This document shows, one piece after another, positions 7,905 to 18,357 of a DNA stretch of 64,000 nt (position 1 is its first letter; every line of letters begins with the position of its first letter). The stretch comes from an uncultured Bacteroidia bacterium (lineage in GTDB: Bacteria > Bacteroidota > Bacteroidia > Bacteroidales > UBA932): positions 92,758 through 156,757 of the forward strand of contig CADBAY010000001.1 in NCBI GenBank assembly GCA_902792815.1, read 5' to 3'. The notes below the pieces were generated by a model that ran no database searches, was not told the origin of the DNA, and worked only from the letters and a program-made list of their open reading frames with translations. The translations under genes were made by a program, and so were the position numbers.

Positions 7905-9166
7905 GAGACATCTTTACAGAAATATGGGAAAGCATACGCCGCAACAAATTGCGGACGGCCCTCACCGGCTTCGCGGTGTCGTGGGGCATATTCATGCTCA
8001 TAGTTCTGCTGGGCGCCGGCAACGGACTGATGAACTCGTTCATGAGGGGCAGCGAGGGCTTCGCCACCAACAGCGTAGAAGTCGGAGGCGGCTGGACCTC
8101 AATGCCTTACGACGGTCTTAAAGCGGGCCGCCGCATACGCCTCGACGAGGGCGACATCACCATAACCGCCGGAGAACTGTTCGACCAAAACGTCGACGAA
8201 GTAACCGCCAGCGTAAGCACTTCCGCCACGGTCAGCCTCAAAGACAAGTCGTTCAGCGCTTCCATAGAAGGATGCTTCCCCACCATACAGGATATGGAGA
8301 AGATCGAAGTGCGCTACGGCCGCTTCATCAACCAGGCCGACATAAAAGGGCTCCGTAAAGTGGTAGTAATGCCCGAAAGCGCGGCCGAAAACCTGCTCAA
8401 GAGAGGAACCGGTACCGAAACACTGATAGGTCAATACATCAACGTCGGCAACCTCGCCTACAAAGTTGTGGGCATCACCAAGTCGGACCGAATGAGGGGC
8501 AACAACCAGCTCTATGCGCCCTTCACCACCGTCAAAACCGTTTACGGCAAAGGCGAAGAAGTAGGCACCATCAGTTTTACCACCAAGGGCCTCACCACCG
8601 AAAAGGCCAACGAGGCCTTCGAGAAGCAATACAAGAGCGCCATCAACCTGCGCCACCGTGCATCTCCCGACGACGAAAGGGCGATTTGGGTATGGAACCG
8701 TGCGCACCAGGACGTTCAGATGAACCAGGGGCGCAACATTCTCCAGACAGCACTGTGGATCATCGGCATCTTCACCCTCCTGGGAGGCATTGTCGGTGTA
8801 AGCAACATCATGCTCATCACCGTCAAGGAGCGCACGCACGAATTCGGCATACGCAAAGCCATCGGGGCCACCCCGTGGGACATAACCAAGCTCATCCTGG
8901 CCGAGAGCGTGAGCATAACGGCGTTCTTCGGATACCTGGGGATGCTGCTGGGCATGCTAACCTGTACCCTGCTGGACAAGACGCTGGGGCAATCCACGAT
9001 TACCGTAATGGACGAGCAGATAGCTATGCTTGTCAACCCCGGCGTGGGGCTAGACGTTGCCCTGGAGGCGACGCTCGTACTGATAGTAGCCGGCACACTT
9101 GCCGGATTCTTCCCTGCACGCAGGGCATTCCAAGTCAGACCTATAGAAGCACTTAGGGCAGAATGA
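7901..9166 (+). CDS. ABC exporter permease 1, MacB/FtsX fold
   Basis: This is a 421-residue permease of the exporter. An N-terminal membrane segment (about 20-43, WGIFMLIVLLGAGNG) is followed by a large periplasmic MacB-type domain (about 45-275). Three C-terminal membrane segments make up the FtsX domain. The conserved stretch VGVSNIMLITVKERTHEFGI, with IRKAIGA just after it, is the usual coupling region of MacB permeases. It overlaps the ATPase gene and the second permease gene by four bases each. The two permeases are paralogous and probably form a heterodimer over a dimer of the single ATPase. Confidence 0.92.
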   Translation: MRDIFTEIWESIRRNKLRTALTGFAVSWGIFMLIVLLGAGNGLMNSFMRGSEGFATNSVEVGGGWTSMPYDGLKAGRRIRLDEGDITITAGELFDQNVDEVTASVSTSATVSLKDKSFSASIEGCFPTIQDMEKIEVRYGRFINQADIKGLRKVVVMPESAAENLLKRGTGTETLIGQYINVGNLAYKVVGITKSDRMRGNNQLYAPFTTVKTVYGKGEEVGTISFTTKGLTTEKANEAFEKQYKSAINLRHRASPDDERAIWVWNRAHQDVQMNQGRNILQTALWIIGIFTLLGGIVGVSNIMLITVKERTHEFGIRKAIGATPWDITKLILAESVSITAFFGYLGMLLGMLTCTLLDKTLGQSTITVMDEQIAMLVNPGVGLDVALEATLVLIVAGTLAGFFPARRAFQVRPIEALRAE

Positions 9167-10410
9167 GACTAGATATCGACACATTCCGCGAGATAGCCAA
9201 CTCCCTGGTGCGCAACCGCAGCCGAAGCATACTCACAGGCTTCGGGGTCTTCTGGGGCATATTCATGCTGCTGTTCCTCGTGGGCGGCGGACAGGGGCTC
9301 AAACAGCTCATATCATCCAACTTCGAGGGCTTCGCCACCAACACCGCCATAATGTTTGCCAACCGCACCTCCCTGCCTTATAAAGGCCTGAAGAAAGGAC
9401 GCAGCTGGAATATGACATACACCGACGTGGAGCGCCTCAAGCGTATGGTGCCGGAGCTGGAGACCGTCACCCCCATCGTATCCAACTGGGGACAAGAGGC
9501 CGTCAACGGCTCAAATACCGTAAATACCAACGTCAAAGGCATATACGCCGACTATTGCATGATTGAGGAGCCACGCATAAAGTACGGCCGCTACATCAAC
9601 GAATCCGATGTGCTGCAGGAACGCAAGGTGTGCGTAATCGGCAAGCGCATCTACAACAGCCTCTTCCCCACCGGAGGAGACCCCTGCGGCAGCTTCATCA
9701 AGGTAGGGTCAGTGTATTATCAGGTGATTGGAGTGGACGTAAGCGCAGGAAACATGAGCATCAACGGCAGCGCCGACGAGACCGTGAGCATCCCCCTGCC
9801 CATAGCCCAGAAGATTTACCACCGGGGCAATCAGATCGACCTGTTGTGCGTAACCGCGCACCAAGGCATACGCATGAGCAGCCTGGAGGACAGGATGAGG
9901 CAGATACTCGCCCGCGAGCATAACTGGGAAGCTGCCGACAAGCAGGCCCTGTTCGTGGTCAATACCGAGCAGATGTTCTCGCTCATCGACAACCTGTTCA
10001 CAGGCGTCAACTTCCTCATCTGGCTGGTGGGCCTGGGCACCATACTGGCGGGCATCATTGGAGTCAGCAACATAATGATGGTGACGGTCAAGGAACGCAC
10101 CACCGAGATAGGCATCAGGCGTGCCATCGGAGCCACTCCCAAGGACATTCTCAGCCAGATTATCATGGAGAGCATATCGCTCACCCTGGTGGCCGGATCG
10201 TTCGGAATCGTGTTCGCCGTGCAGCTCCTAAGGCTGCTCGAAAAGATAGTCAACAGCCGCCCGGATGCATCTCCGGTCGACTTCCAGATAGGATTCTGGG
10301 TGGCGGTGGCAGCCGCGGTGCTGCTGAGCGCCCTCGGAGTCGCAGCAGGACTTGCCCCCGCATCCAGGGCGATGGCCATTAAACCGGTGGATGCAATGAG
10401 AGACGAATAA
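9163..10410 (+). CDS. ABC exporter permease 2, MacB/FtsX fold
   Basis: A paralogue of the preceding permease, with 415 residues. It shares the same layout: an N-terminal membrane segment (about 18-42), a periplasmic domain and three C-terminal membrane helices. The coupling segment reads GVSNIMMVTVKERTTEIGIR. Both permeases contain the sequence FEGFATN or SEGFATN soon after the first helix, which supports a duplication origin. The ATG overlaps the preceding TGA (ATGA). Heterodimeric permease pairs of this kind are common in Bacteroidetes efflux operons. Confidence 0.92.
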   Translation: MRLDIDTFREIANSLVRNRSRSILTGFGVFWGIFMLLFLVGGGQGLKQLISSNFEGFATNTAIMFANRTSLPYKGLKKGRSWNMTYTDVERLKRMVPELETVTPIVSNWGQEAVNGSNTVNTNVKGIYADYCMIEEPRIKYGRYINESDVLQERKVCVIGKRIYNSLFPTGGDPCGSFIKVGSVYYQVIGVDVSAGNMSINGSADETVSIPLPIAQKIYHRGNQIDLLCVTAHQGIRMSSLEDRMRQILAREHNWEAADKQALFVVNTEQMFSLIDNLFTGVNFLIWLVGLGTILAGIIGVSNIMMVTVKERTTEIGIRRAIGATPKDILSQIIMESISLTLVAGSFGIVFAVQLLRLLEKIVNSRPDASPVDFQIGFWVAVAAAVLLSALGVAAGLAPASRAMAIKPVDAMRDE

Positions 10411-10424
10411 CAAAAGCACTCGAT

Positions 10425-11528
10425 ATGAAAAAGGTACTAAAGTACATCATCTTCGCGCTCATAGCGATCATTCTCGTCGGAACTTTCGTGTTCCTGTTCA
10501 AGAATTCCAGGCCCCAGAAGGAACTCTACCAAGAGCATGAGACCCGCTACGGAAACATCAGCCGTACCACAGTGGTGACCGGCAAGATAGAGCCGCGCAA
10601 CGAGGTCAACATCAAGCCCCAGATCAACGGCATCATCTCCGAGCTCCGCAAAGAAGCCGGACAGATGGTGAAGGAAGGAGAGGTGATTGCCAAACTGAGG
10701 GTAATCCCCGATATGAATTCACTCAGCTCCGCACAGAGCCGCGTGCGCCTTGCCGAGATCAACCTAAAGCAGGCCAAGACCAACTACGAGCGCGAGAAAG
10801 CACTGTACGACAAGCACTTGGTGAGCGACGAAGAGTTCGACCAGGTACTCCAGGCCTACAATCAGGCCAAAGAAGAGCATGCAGCCGCACAGGAGTCGCT
10901 GGAGGTTATACGCGACGGCGTATCGTCACGCAACACCACAGGAAGCTCCACCCTGGTGCGTTCGACCATCACCGGACTGATACTCGACATTCCCGTCAAG
11001 GTAGGTAACTCTGTCATCCAGGCCAACACCATGAACGACGGTACCACCGTAGCCACCGTGGCCGACATGTCCGACCTTATCTTCGACGGCAACATCGATG
11101 AGACCGAAGTCGGATCGCTGGTGGAAGGAATGCCCATCCACATCAGCATAGGCGCCCTGCCCGACTATAGCGCAGAGGCTGCCCTGGAGTATATTTCTCC
11201 CAAGGCGGTCGAGAACAACGGTGCTAACCAATTCGAAATCAAGGCTGCAGTCCGCTCCGAAGGCGAGCACAAGATTCGCTCCGGCTACAGTGCCAATGCC
11301 GAGATTGTGCTGGAGCATGCCGACAGCGTGCTTACCATCCCCGAGAGCGCCCTGGAGTTCAGCTCCGACAGCACTTTCGTGTACCTCAAGGGCGACGAAG
11401 GCTATACCCGAGTACCCATTACCACAGGCCTTAGCGACGGACTTATCATAGAGGTCAAGAGCGGCCTCAAAGAGGGAGACATCGTGAGGGGAACCCGTAT
11501 CATCAACTTTGACAAGATGAAGAAATGA
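10425..11528 (+). CDS. Periplasmic adaptor (HlyD/RND-type membrane fusion protein)
   Basis: This 367-residue protein links the inner-membrane permeases to the outer-membrane channel. It has an N-terminal membrane anchor (about 5-25), a split biotinyl-lipoyl domain (KPQINGIISELRKEAGQ near residue 65 and STITGLILDIPVKVGN near 180), a coiled-coil hairpin between the halves, and a beta-barrel region. It follows permease 2 by 14 bases and overlaps the channel gene by four (ATGA). It matches the adaptor in length and order for macrolide-exporter-like systems. Confidence 0.92.
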   Translation: MKKVLKYIIFALIAIILVGTFVFLFKNSRPQKELYQEHETRYGNISRTTVVTGKIEPRNEVNIKPQINGIISELRKEAGQMVKEGEVIAKLRVIPDMNSLSSAQSRVRLAEINLKQAKTNYEREKALYDKHLVSDEEFDQVLQAYNQAKEEHAAAQESLEVIRDGVSSRNTTGSSTLVRSTITGLILDIPVKVGNSVIQANTMNDGTTVATVADMSDLIFDGNIDETEVGSLVEGMPIHISIGALPDYSAEAALEYISPKAVENNGANQFEIKAAVRSEGEHKIRSGYSANAEIVLEHADSVLTIPESALEFSSDSTFVYLKGDEGYTRVPITTGLSDGLIIEVKSGLKEGDIVRGTRIINFDKMKK

Positions 11529-12844
11529 GAAAGATAGTTATATGTCTGGCTCTGGCCGGCTGCTGCTTTGCGGCCGGCGCTCAGAGCGGCCCCTGGAGCC
11601 TGAAAAAATGCATCGACTACGCACTGGAACACAATCTGAGCGTGCAACAAAGCAGTCTGGGCGTCGAGCAGCGCGAGGTGGAACTCAACACCGCACAGAA
11701 CAGGCGCCTTCCCTCATTGAGCGGTGGAGCTTCGGAGAACCTGTCGTTCGGCCGCGGTCTGACTGCCGACAACACCTACTCCAACTCCAACACCACTTCC
11801 ACCTCGTTCAGCCTTGGGAGCGATATTCCCATCTTCCAGGGTTTTGACATCAACAACGGAATCAAAATCAGCAAGCTCAACCTAGAAGCGGCCACGGCCG
11901 AGCTCGAAAAGGCCCGCGACGACATAAGGGTTGCAGTAGCGCAAGCATACGTCCAGATCCTTTACAACCAGGAGCTCCTTAAGGTGGCGAGGCAGCAGCG
12001 CGAGCACGACGCAGAGCTGCTGGAGCAGGTAAAGGAAAGGCTTAACGCCGGTAAGGTTAGCGCTGCCGAAGTCTCCGCCCAGCAGGCCACCCTTGCCCAG
12101 AGCACCCAGAGCGAGATACAGGCCGAGGGAAACCTCAAGATTTCCATCCTCGAGCTCTCACAGCTGCTGGAGCTTCAATCGCCCGAAGGCTTTGCCATAG
12201 TTACGCCCGAAGTCGGCAACGTCGACGAGACGCTGCTGATGCGCCCCGAGGCCATCTTCGCCCAGGCGGTAGAGATTAAGCCGGCGGTAGAATCGGCACG
12301 GCTGGGAGTAGAATCGGCCAAAGTGAATATCAACAGGGCTAAAGGCGGATACCTCCCATCCATGTCATTAAACGGCGGCCTCGGCACCAACTACTACACC
12401 AACTCCAAGATGCCGTCCCTGAGCTTCGGAGAGCAGCTTAAGAACAATTTCAGCCAGTACATAGGGCTCAATCTGTCGATACCCATCTTCCAGCGCTTTG
12501 CGGTAAGGAACCAGGTGCGCAACGCCGAGATCAACTATCGCGGCCAGCAGCTCAACCTCGAGAACGTCAAGAAGTCGCTCTACAAGGAGATACAGCAGGC
12601 ATACTACAGCGCCGTCAACGCCCAGGCACGCTACACTGGCAGCCGTCAGAGCGCCCAAAGCGCCCGCGAGCATTACGAACTCACGGAAGAAAAATACAAG
12701 GTTGGCAAAGCCGGCATAGCCGATTACAACGACGCCCGAAACTCCTGGCTGCGTGCCGAATCGGAGCACATCCAGGCCCGTTACCAGTGCCTGTACCAGA
12801 CAAAACTCCTCGACTTCTACCGGGGCGAGCAGCTGAATTTTTAA
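11525..12844 (+). CDS. TolC-like outer-membrane efflux protein
   Basis: The outer-membrane channel of the exporter, 439 residues, with a signal peptide at about 1-20 (ALAGCCFAAGAQ). The sequence shows the typical tandem OEP domains rich in long helices: one at about 25-220 and a second at about 245-435. It starts with SLKKCIDYALEHNL, a common opening in Bacteroidetes TolC proteins. It is the last gene of the exporter operon. With it, the operon encodes every part of a tripartite pump and needs no component from elsewhere. Confidence 0.92.
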   Translation: MRKIVICLALAGCCFAAGAQSGPWSLKKCIDYALEHNLSVQQSSLGVEQREVELNTAQNRRLPSLSGGASENLSFGRGLTADNTYSNSNTTSTSFSLGSDIPIFQGFDINNGIKISKLNLEAATAELEKARDDIRVAVAQAYVQILYNQELLKVARQQREHDAELLEQVKERLNAGKVSAAEVSAQQATLAQSTQSEIQAEGNLKISILELSQLLELQSPEGFAIVTPEVGNVDETLLMRPEAIFAQAVEIKPAVESARLGVESAKVNINRAKGGYLPSMSLNGGLGTNYYTNSKMPSLSFGEQLKNNFSQYIGLNLSIPIFQRFAVRNQVRNAEINYRGQQLNLENVKKSLYKEIQQAYYSAVNAQARYTGSRQSAQSAREHYELTEEKYKVGKAGIADYNDARNSWLRAESEHIQARYQCLYQTKLLDFYRGEQLNF

Positions 12845-12883
12845 GATTATTATTATTTGTGCCCGAACTCAAAAAAAGAACTT

Positions 12884-13414
12884 ATGAAAAGAATCTTAAC
12901 CCTGATTGTCTTCGCGACCCTGTCCGCCGGACTGTTCGCACAGAGCGCCCAACTCACAGAACTCAAAGAAATCGCCTCGATAGAAAGCAACGACGGCATG
13001 TTGGACGTGTTTTCCGTACCGATCAACGGCGAGAGGACGTATTTCCTGAATGTAGGCACATTGGGAATTGGAGACGAAATCGTACAGATTAACTTCGACC
13101 CTCTGTTCAAACTTTTCATCCCCCTGGGCTCAAATCTTACCGAAGCGATAGAAACGCTTGGCAAACTCAAGGATATGTACAAGGAGCCTGCAGGCACCAA
13201 GACGCAGATGGAAGCCTGCTTCGCCGCCGCAGTCCCGAATGACAAGCTCGAGACAATAACAATCACCCGCAGGAAGGTCCTCCTGAGCAACATGCTCGAG
13301 TTCGCCGTGGAGCGCGAGGGTTACATCAGGGCCACCCACGTCACCAAGTCCGACCTTTCCGGAATCTTGAGCAGCGTAAAGTTCTACGCAAAGCTGCACA
13401 TGAAAGAGCTTTAA
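12884..13414 (+). CDS. Secreted protein of unknown function, 176 aa
   Basis: I do not recognise this protein. I place the start at ATG 12884, nine codons inside the longest frame, because it directly begins a good signal peptide (MKRILTLIVFATLSAGLFAQ). The mature part contains mixed alpha/beta sequence and no cysteine pairs beyond one residue near the middle. It ends three bases before the stop of the convergent gene. It lies 39 bases after the exporter channel gene on the same strand and could be read from the same promoter. No link in function to the exporter can be shown. Confidence 0.75.
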   Translation: MKRILTLIVFATLSAGLFAQSAQLTELKEIASIESNDGMLDVFSVPINGERTYFLNVGTLGIGDEIVQINFDPLFKLFIPLGSNLTEAIETLGKLKDMYKEPAGTKTQMEACFAAAVPNDKLETITITRRKVLLSNMLEFAVEREGYIRATHVTKSDLSGILSSVKFYAKLHMKEL

Positions 13415-13417
13415 GCC

Positions 13418-14887
13418 CTACAGTATATCCACGTAGCGGTACCACTGGTCAAAGTCGATTCGCTCCAGTTTGTCGCCCACCTGGCGGAGGGCGAAGCAGG
13501 TTATGCTCTCGGGAGCATTCTTGGCGAGGAAGATAATGACATTTCCGTCAGGGTCCTTGGCTATGGTCACCACGTCGGGAATACCGAAGGTGCCGTCGTC
13601 ATCCACATTCCAAACATCGGCGTCTTCGAATTCGGACTCTATTTCGGTGGTTAGGCTGCAAGTAGCGGCTACATCGTTGCCGCTTATCCAGGCAAATACA
13701 ACCATAGCCTGATGGTTTTTGTGCTGGAACTCAACCAAATCGAGTTCACCATATCCATCCCTCAACCAGGCCACCCTGCGGCTGTACATAACCTCGCGGC
13801 CATATTTTTTAGCAATCTGGTTGACTATGGCCTTTGGGGCGTTCTGCACCTTCTCGGGGAACTTCCAGCGGCCGAAAGCAGGGAAAGTATGGAAAGCCAC
13901 AAAAACCATATCGGCAACCAGGGCCTCTATCTCCATGGCTTCATAACCGCGGAACATCTTGTTTACTTCGGCTTTAGGAATCTGAAGCGTATAATACACG
14001 CCCATGGTGCGGTCGAAAGCCTGGTCAACGCGCCCGGAAAGGGCAGAATCATTGCCTATAGTATTGCCGCTCTGCTGTGACGGTGCCACATTCTGCTTAA
14101 AAATCACCCACGGATATTTGTTCTCGGGGCATTTGAATCCATCGTAATACGGAATCACAAAACGGTCACGGGTCTTGCAGGGATAGGCAAAGAATGGCTT
14201 GGCAATCTTGTCCCAGTCGTAAGGGATTTCGGTCCAGGTGAGGGCGCCTGGAGCTACCCTCTGCCCTGCATCGGCAATTGTAACCTGGCTCAGGGAATGT
14301 GAATAGGCAAAGGCGTCGGACTCTATGCCGCTCACGCTGAACACTTTGCCAAAGGGCCCCACCACGGTGGAGGGGAGGTCCACCCTGCCGTTGTAGATAC
14401 CTCCCATTGCAAGGGCGCACTTATCGCCGTCGGCGTGGTACATATAACCGTTTGGAGCTACAAAATAGCTCAGGTCCCTCCGGTACAGGCCGTCCGGACT
14501 AAGGTCGATAGGGTACGGAGGAGCTCCTGCGCCCACATTTTCGCTCACCTTGATGGTATTCTCCAGGGGGATTCCTCCATCCGCCTCGGGATAGAGGTCC
14601 ATAGTGAGGGTATAGTCAAATTCGCCCCCGGGGAAGCGCCAGATAAACTTTCCATCGCTCAGGCTCACGGGGCCGTCGGTACTGTCGTACACAATCGTAT
14701 CCCCTGCCTTGTTGACAACGGTCAGCAGGAATTCTGTCTGTTCGGGCCCGACGGGAACAAGGAACAGGTCGCCTTGGACCTCGGCATCTTCGGGGAGCTG
14801 GAGTTTATACCGTCCGCCCCAATCCTGTGCGGCTGCAAAAACGCAGCTCAGAGAGCACAGCGCTGTAATGAATATCTTCAGTGGCAT
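13418..14887 (-). CDS. Secreted protein of unknown function, 489 aa
   Basis: The first 21 residues form a signal peptide (ITALCSLSCVFAAAQ). A segment around residues 165-200 (SGIESDAFAYSHSLSQVTI) resembles a single BspA-type leucine-rich repeat, in which such units read 'I..xAF..c.sLxxv.I'. The rest shows no motif I know. The gene lies downstream of the histidine phosphatase on the same strand but is separated by about 70 bases that hold its own -7 box. It is convergent with the preceding secreted protein gene. Its function is unknown. Confidence 0.75.
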   Translation of the reverse strand: MPLKIFITALCSLSCVFAAAQDWGGRYKLQLPEDAEVQGDLFLVPVGPEQTEFLLTVVNKAGDTIVYDSTDGPVSLSDGKFIWRFPGGEFDYTLTMDLYPEADGGIPLENTIKVSENVGAGAPPYPIDLSPDGLYRRDLSYFVAPNGYMYHADGDKCALAMGGIYNGRVDLPSTVVGPFGKVFSVSGIESDAFAYSHSLSQVTIADAGQRVAPGALTWTEIPYDWDKIAKPFFAYPCKTRDRFVIPYYDGFKCPENKYPWVIFKQNVAPSQQSGNTIGNDSALSGRVDQAFDRTMGVYYTLQIPKAEVNKMFRGYEAMEIEALVADMVFVAFHTFPAFGRWKFPEKVQNAPKAIVNQIAKKYGREVMYSRRVAWLRDGYGELDLVEFQHKNHQAMVVFAWISGNDVAATCSLTTEIESEFEDADVWNVDDDGTFGIPDVVTIAKDPDGNVIIFLAKNAPESITCFALRQVGDKLERIDFDQWYRYVDIL

Positions 14888-14920
14888 TTAACTTACTGTA
14901 ACTTAACAACTTATATAATC

Positions 14921-14952
14921 TGCCTGCACGGAAAAAGATGCAGGCAAATGTA
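14921..14952 (-). promoter_or_regulatory. Minus-strand -7 box and 5' hairpin of the 489-aa protein gene
   Basis: TACATTTG lies on the minus strand at 14952-14945, with no clear -33 element. The start of the transcript could fold a hairpin from TGCCTGCA and TGCAGGCA (14921-14946). There is no T-run, so it is not an obvious terminator. Confidence 0.45.
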
Positions 14953-14960
14953 GTAAAATA

Positions 14961-16211
14961 TTAATTATCAGGCACTTGGGCGGCGCAGCGGAGAAGGTAG
15001 GAGCGGAGTTCTGTCCAGGGGTAGAACGGGCCGGGGCCAAGGGCGGGGAAAGAACTCTCACCCTCGTTGAAAAGCACCTTCACAATAACGTCACCTTTGC
15101 GTCCGCGATAGAATATGAGCTGGAGATTAGCTGCCATAGGCATCATATAAGTAGCATTCCACCAATCGTTTACTTCTTCGAATGGGAGCCGTTTCTCGTA
15201 CCCTTCCAGCCCTATGAGCGAGAAGAACGGCATAAGCCCGACGTCGTGGCTGAAGCGCAGGTCGGCGGCAATACGCCCTCCCGAAAGGGCCTTGTCGGCA
15301 CGTGACACAAACTCAAGCACCAGAGGATCCATGATGTGCATGCGCCACTCCCCTTGCTCGGCGCTGCCGCAGTGCTGCATGAACTGCTTGGCGTTGTAGA
15401 TGCCCGATGCCACCTTGAACTCCTCGGGAGTCATGCCGAGCATTATATCTTGTATGCCCATATAGCTGGCCACCGACCCGTTGGTGACACAGGTCTCCGC
15501 CATCAGGCGGTCGCTCTTGAAGCAACTGCGGGCCTTCTCGGGGTCAGTAAAGATGCGGGAGTAAAAGGCCTTATAATCAAACTGTTGCTTCATGGCGGCA
15601 TCAGACTTGCGGGAGCCGGCCTTCAGGCCCGGAGCCGCAAGCTCCTCTCGGCACATAAGATCGTAATACTTCTCTCCTGCCATAAACCCGATATGCATAC
15701 GGGGCGCCTTTGCGGCAAGGGCGGCTCCGAAATTGGTCATGGATAAAATGGCCCTCTGCTTGTGCGTAGAATAGCAGGCAATGCTGTCTCTCCCCTTCTG
15801 GCGGAAAACCCTCGGATAGCGCTCCACCATACGGAGGGCTATGCCCTTCTGCTCACTGGCTCCAAGCTCGGTGATAAGCCCGTAAGTGCCTTGTGACGCG
15901 CTGTCAAGCTGCACGAACCCTCTAAGGATACGTTTGCCAGCAGGCGTCAGAAGCCCAAGCGAATCGGCCCGGCGGAGCGGATCAAGGCCGTTGGCCACGT
16001 ACCCCGGATTAACAGGAGAGCGGCTGCCGTGCCGGCCTATATGACTGATATAAAAAGGCTTATAACCCCGTGGCGTGCGCGAGTGCCCCTCTGGCCGTGA
16101 GGCATAAGGGTGATATAAGCCTTTCCATTCGTCGTACGCATCCTGGGCCCGGAGCTCCGGAGCCCAGGCTACAAGTATAAAAAGCAGAATGCTAACCCAC
16201 CTGCGCGCCAT
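14961..16211 (-). CDS. Secreted histidine phosphatase, acid phosphatase/phytase branch
   Basis: A 416-residue exported phosphatase of histidine phosphatase branch 2. The signal peptide covers about 1-22 ([16 protein letters not shown]). The phosphate-binding motif RHGSRSP lies at 60-66, where His61 would form the phospho-enzyme. The proton-donor motif is SHD with His322-Asp323. Relatives act on phosphomonoesters, including inositol phosphates. The HD pair here differs from the HAE motif of MINPP-type phytases, so the substrate is open. The start overlaps the end of metG by 20 bases, so it is translated from the recQ-dnaG-metG message. Confidence 0.88.
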   Translation of the reverse strand: MARRWVSILLFILVAWAPELRAQDAYDEWKGLYHPYASRPEGHSRTPRGYKPFYISHIGRHGSRSPVNPGYVANGLDPLRRADSLGLLTPAGKRILRGFVQLDSASQGTYGLITELGASEQKGIALRMVERYPRVFRQKGRDSIACYSTHKQRAILSMTNFGAALAAKAPRMHIGFMAGEKYYDLMCREELAAPGLKAGSRKSDAAMKQQFDYKAFYSRIFTDPEKARSCFKSDRLMAETCVTNGSVASYMGIQDIMLGMTPEEFKVASGIYNAKQFMQHCGSAEQGEWRMHIMDPLVLEFVSRADKALSGGRIAADLRFSHDVGLMPFFSLIGLEGYEKRLPFEEVNDWWNATYMMPMAANLQLIFYRGRKGDVIVKVLFNEGESSFPALGPGPFYPWTELRSYLLRCAAQVPDN

Positions 16212-18357
16212 TGCTCACAAGTTCCTGCGGCGTGATAAAACGCATCGTGCCGTCACCTTGCTTAGCCATCAGTATCATTCCGTGGCTCTCGATGCCGCGT
16301 ATCACTCTGGGCTTGAGGTTGGCAAGGATGCAAATCTGCTTGCCCACCATATCTTCAGGAGCGTAAAACTCAGCGATGCCGGACACTATGACGCGACGGT
16401 CGATTCCGGTGTCGATTGAGAGGCGCAGCAACTTATCGGTCTTGGGGACGCGCTCGGCCTCCAGCACCGTGGCGGTGCGGATATCCATCTTCTCAAAGTC
16501 TTCGAATGTGCATTCGTCCTTCTGAGGAGCGACCTGCTTTGCAGCCTCGGCCTTCTCGCGGGCCGCCCTCTCGGCACGGATGGCGTCGAGGCGGTCAAGC
16601 TGGACCTGAATCTGCTCGTCTTCTATCTTGGCAAAGAGAAGCTCCGGCTCCCCTATCACGTGGCCTGCGGGAATAATCTGCGGCCTGCCCAAAAGCTCCC
16701 AGTCAAGCACTATGGAGCCGGGGGCGGGCTGCACGCCGGTATGAAGAGCACGGCCCTCACCTTCGGCATAGGTATTCTCCGTAACAGCCTCGCCGCGGCG
16801 ATGGTCAAATCCGGCATTCAGGCTGACTCCCAGCATGTTACGCAGCCTCTCGGCAGCAAAGGGAGTGAAAGGCTCGAAAGCTATGGCAAGGTCGGCGCAG
16901 ATCTGTATGCAGATGTTAAGGATAGTAGCCGTACGGTCAAGGTCGGTCTTGGCCACCTTCCAGGGCTCGGTGTCGGAGATGTACTTGTTACCCTCGCGAG
17001 CAATGCCCATAGCATCTTTGAGGGCCTCGCGGAAGCGGTATTCCTCGAGGTTCTTCTCCATCGACGCCTTGAGTGCGGGAATGGCCGCAAGAACTTCCTT
17101 GTCCACGTCCTGAAGCGTGCCGCAAGCTGGGACCTTGCCGCCGAAGTACTTGTGAGTGAGCACTATGGCACGATTCACGAAATTGCCGAATATTGCCACC
17201 AGCTCGGAGTTGTTGCGAGTCTGGAAGTCTTTCCAGCTGAAGTCGTTGTCGGCCGTCTGGGGAGCATTGGCCGTGAGCACGTAGCGCATCACATCTTCCT
17301 TGCCCGGGAAGTCGCGCAGGAACTCGTGAGCCCATACGGCCCAGCCTCGTGAAGTCGATATTTTGTCGCCTTCGAGATTGAGGAACTCGTTGGCAGGCAC
17401 ATTCTCCGGCAGTATGTAGCCATCACCGTATGCCTTGAGCATGGAGGGGAACACTATGCAGTGGAAGACGATATTGTCTTTGCCGATGAAATGCACCAGG
17501 CGGGTCTCGTCGCTCTTCCACCATTTCTCCCAGCTCTGGGGCAGCAGCTCGCGGGTGTTGGAAATATAGCCTATGGGTGCGTCGAACCATACATAAAGCA
17601 CCTTGCCCTCAGCGCCCTCAACGGGCACGGGTACGCCCCAGTCGAGGTCGCGGGTGACGGCGCGCGGCTGCAGACCGCCGTCCAGCCAGCTCTTCACCTG
17701 GCCGTACACATTGGTGCGCCACTCTTTGTGGCCTTCGAGTATCCATTCGCGAAGCCACTGCTCGTAGTCCTGCAGAGGCAGATACCAGTGGGTGGTCTTT
17801 TTCTTGATGGGAGCGGCGCCGCTGAGCTTGGAATGCGGGTCGATGAGTTCCTCGGGGCTGAGGGTGCTGCCGCATTTCTCGCACTGGTCGCCGTAAGCCC
17901 CGGGGTTGCCGCACTTGGGGCAGGTACCCACGATGTAACGGTCGGCAAGGAAAGTGCGGGCCTCCGGGTCGTAGTACTGTTCGCTCTCGCGAGTGATAAA
18001 GCAGCCCTTGTCGTAGAGACGGCGGAAGAATTCAGAGGCGCCCTCGGCGTGTACCTTGGAGGATGTGCGGCCGTAGATATCGAAATTGATGCCCAGCCCG
18101 CTGAAAGAGTCGCGGATGATGCTGTGGTAGCGGTCAACTATGTCCTGCGGGGTACATCCCTGCTCGCGCGCCTTGATGGTGATAGGCACGCCGTGCTCGT
18201 CGGAGCCGCACACGTACAGGACGTCCTCCCCGCGCATACGCAGATAGCGCACGTAAATGTCGGCGGGCACATATACGCCCGCCAGATGGCCTATGTGCAC
18301 GGGGCCGTTGGCATACGGCAGGGCACAGGTTACAAGAGTTCTTTTCTTTTGTGTCAT
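16192..18357 (-). CDS. metG: Methionyl-tRNA synthetase
   Basis: It charges tRNA-Met with methionine using ATP. In 721 residues I see the class I signature HIGH (21-24), a zinc knuckle with paired CxxC motifs (CPKCGNPG and CEKCG, about 144-165), and the KMSKS loop in the form KISTS (332-336). A C-terminal tRNA-binding domain ([18 protein letters not shown]) begins at about 620. This is the long, dimeric type with the fused EMAP-like domain. It overlaps dnaG by ATGA and the phosphatase gene by 20 bases. Confidence 0.97.
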   Translation of the reverse strand: MTQKKRTLVTCALPYANGPVHIGHLAGVYVPADIYVRYLRMRGEDVLYVCGSDEHGVPITIKAREQGCTPQDIVDRYHSIIRDSFSGLGINFDIYGRTSSKVHAEGASEFFRRLYDKGCFITRESEQYYDPEARTFLADRYIVGTCPKCGNPGAYGDQCEKCGSTLSPEELIDPHSKLSGAAPIKKKTTHWYLPLQDYEQWLREWILEGHKEWRTNVYGQVKSWLDGGLQPRAVTRDLDWGVPVPVEGAEGKVLYVWFDAPIGYISNTRELLPQSWEKWWKSDETRLVHFIGKDNIVFHCIVFPSMLKAYGDGYILPENVPANEFLNLEGDKISTSRGWAVWAHEFLRDFPGKEDVMRYVLTANAPQTADNDFSWKDFQTRNNSELVAIFGNFVNRAIVLTHKYFGGKVPACGTLQDVDKEVLAAIPALKASMEKNLEEYRFREALKDAMGIAREGNKYISDTEPWKVAKTDLDRTATILNICIQICADLAIAFEPFTPFAAERLRNMLGVSLNAGFDHRRGEAVTENTYAEGEGRALHTGVQPAPGSIVLDWELLGRPQIIPAGHVIGEPELLFAKIEDEQIQVQLDRLDAIRAERAAREKAEAAKQVAPQKDECTFEDFEKMDIRTATVLEAERVPKTDKLLRLSIDTGIDRRVIVSGIAEFYAPEDMVGKQICILANLKPRVIRGIESHGMILMAKQGDGTMRFITPQELVSNGAQVG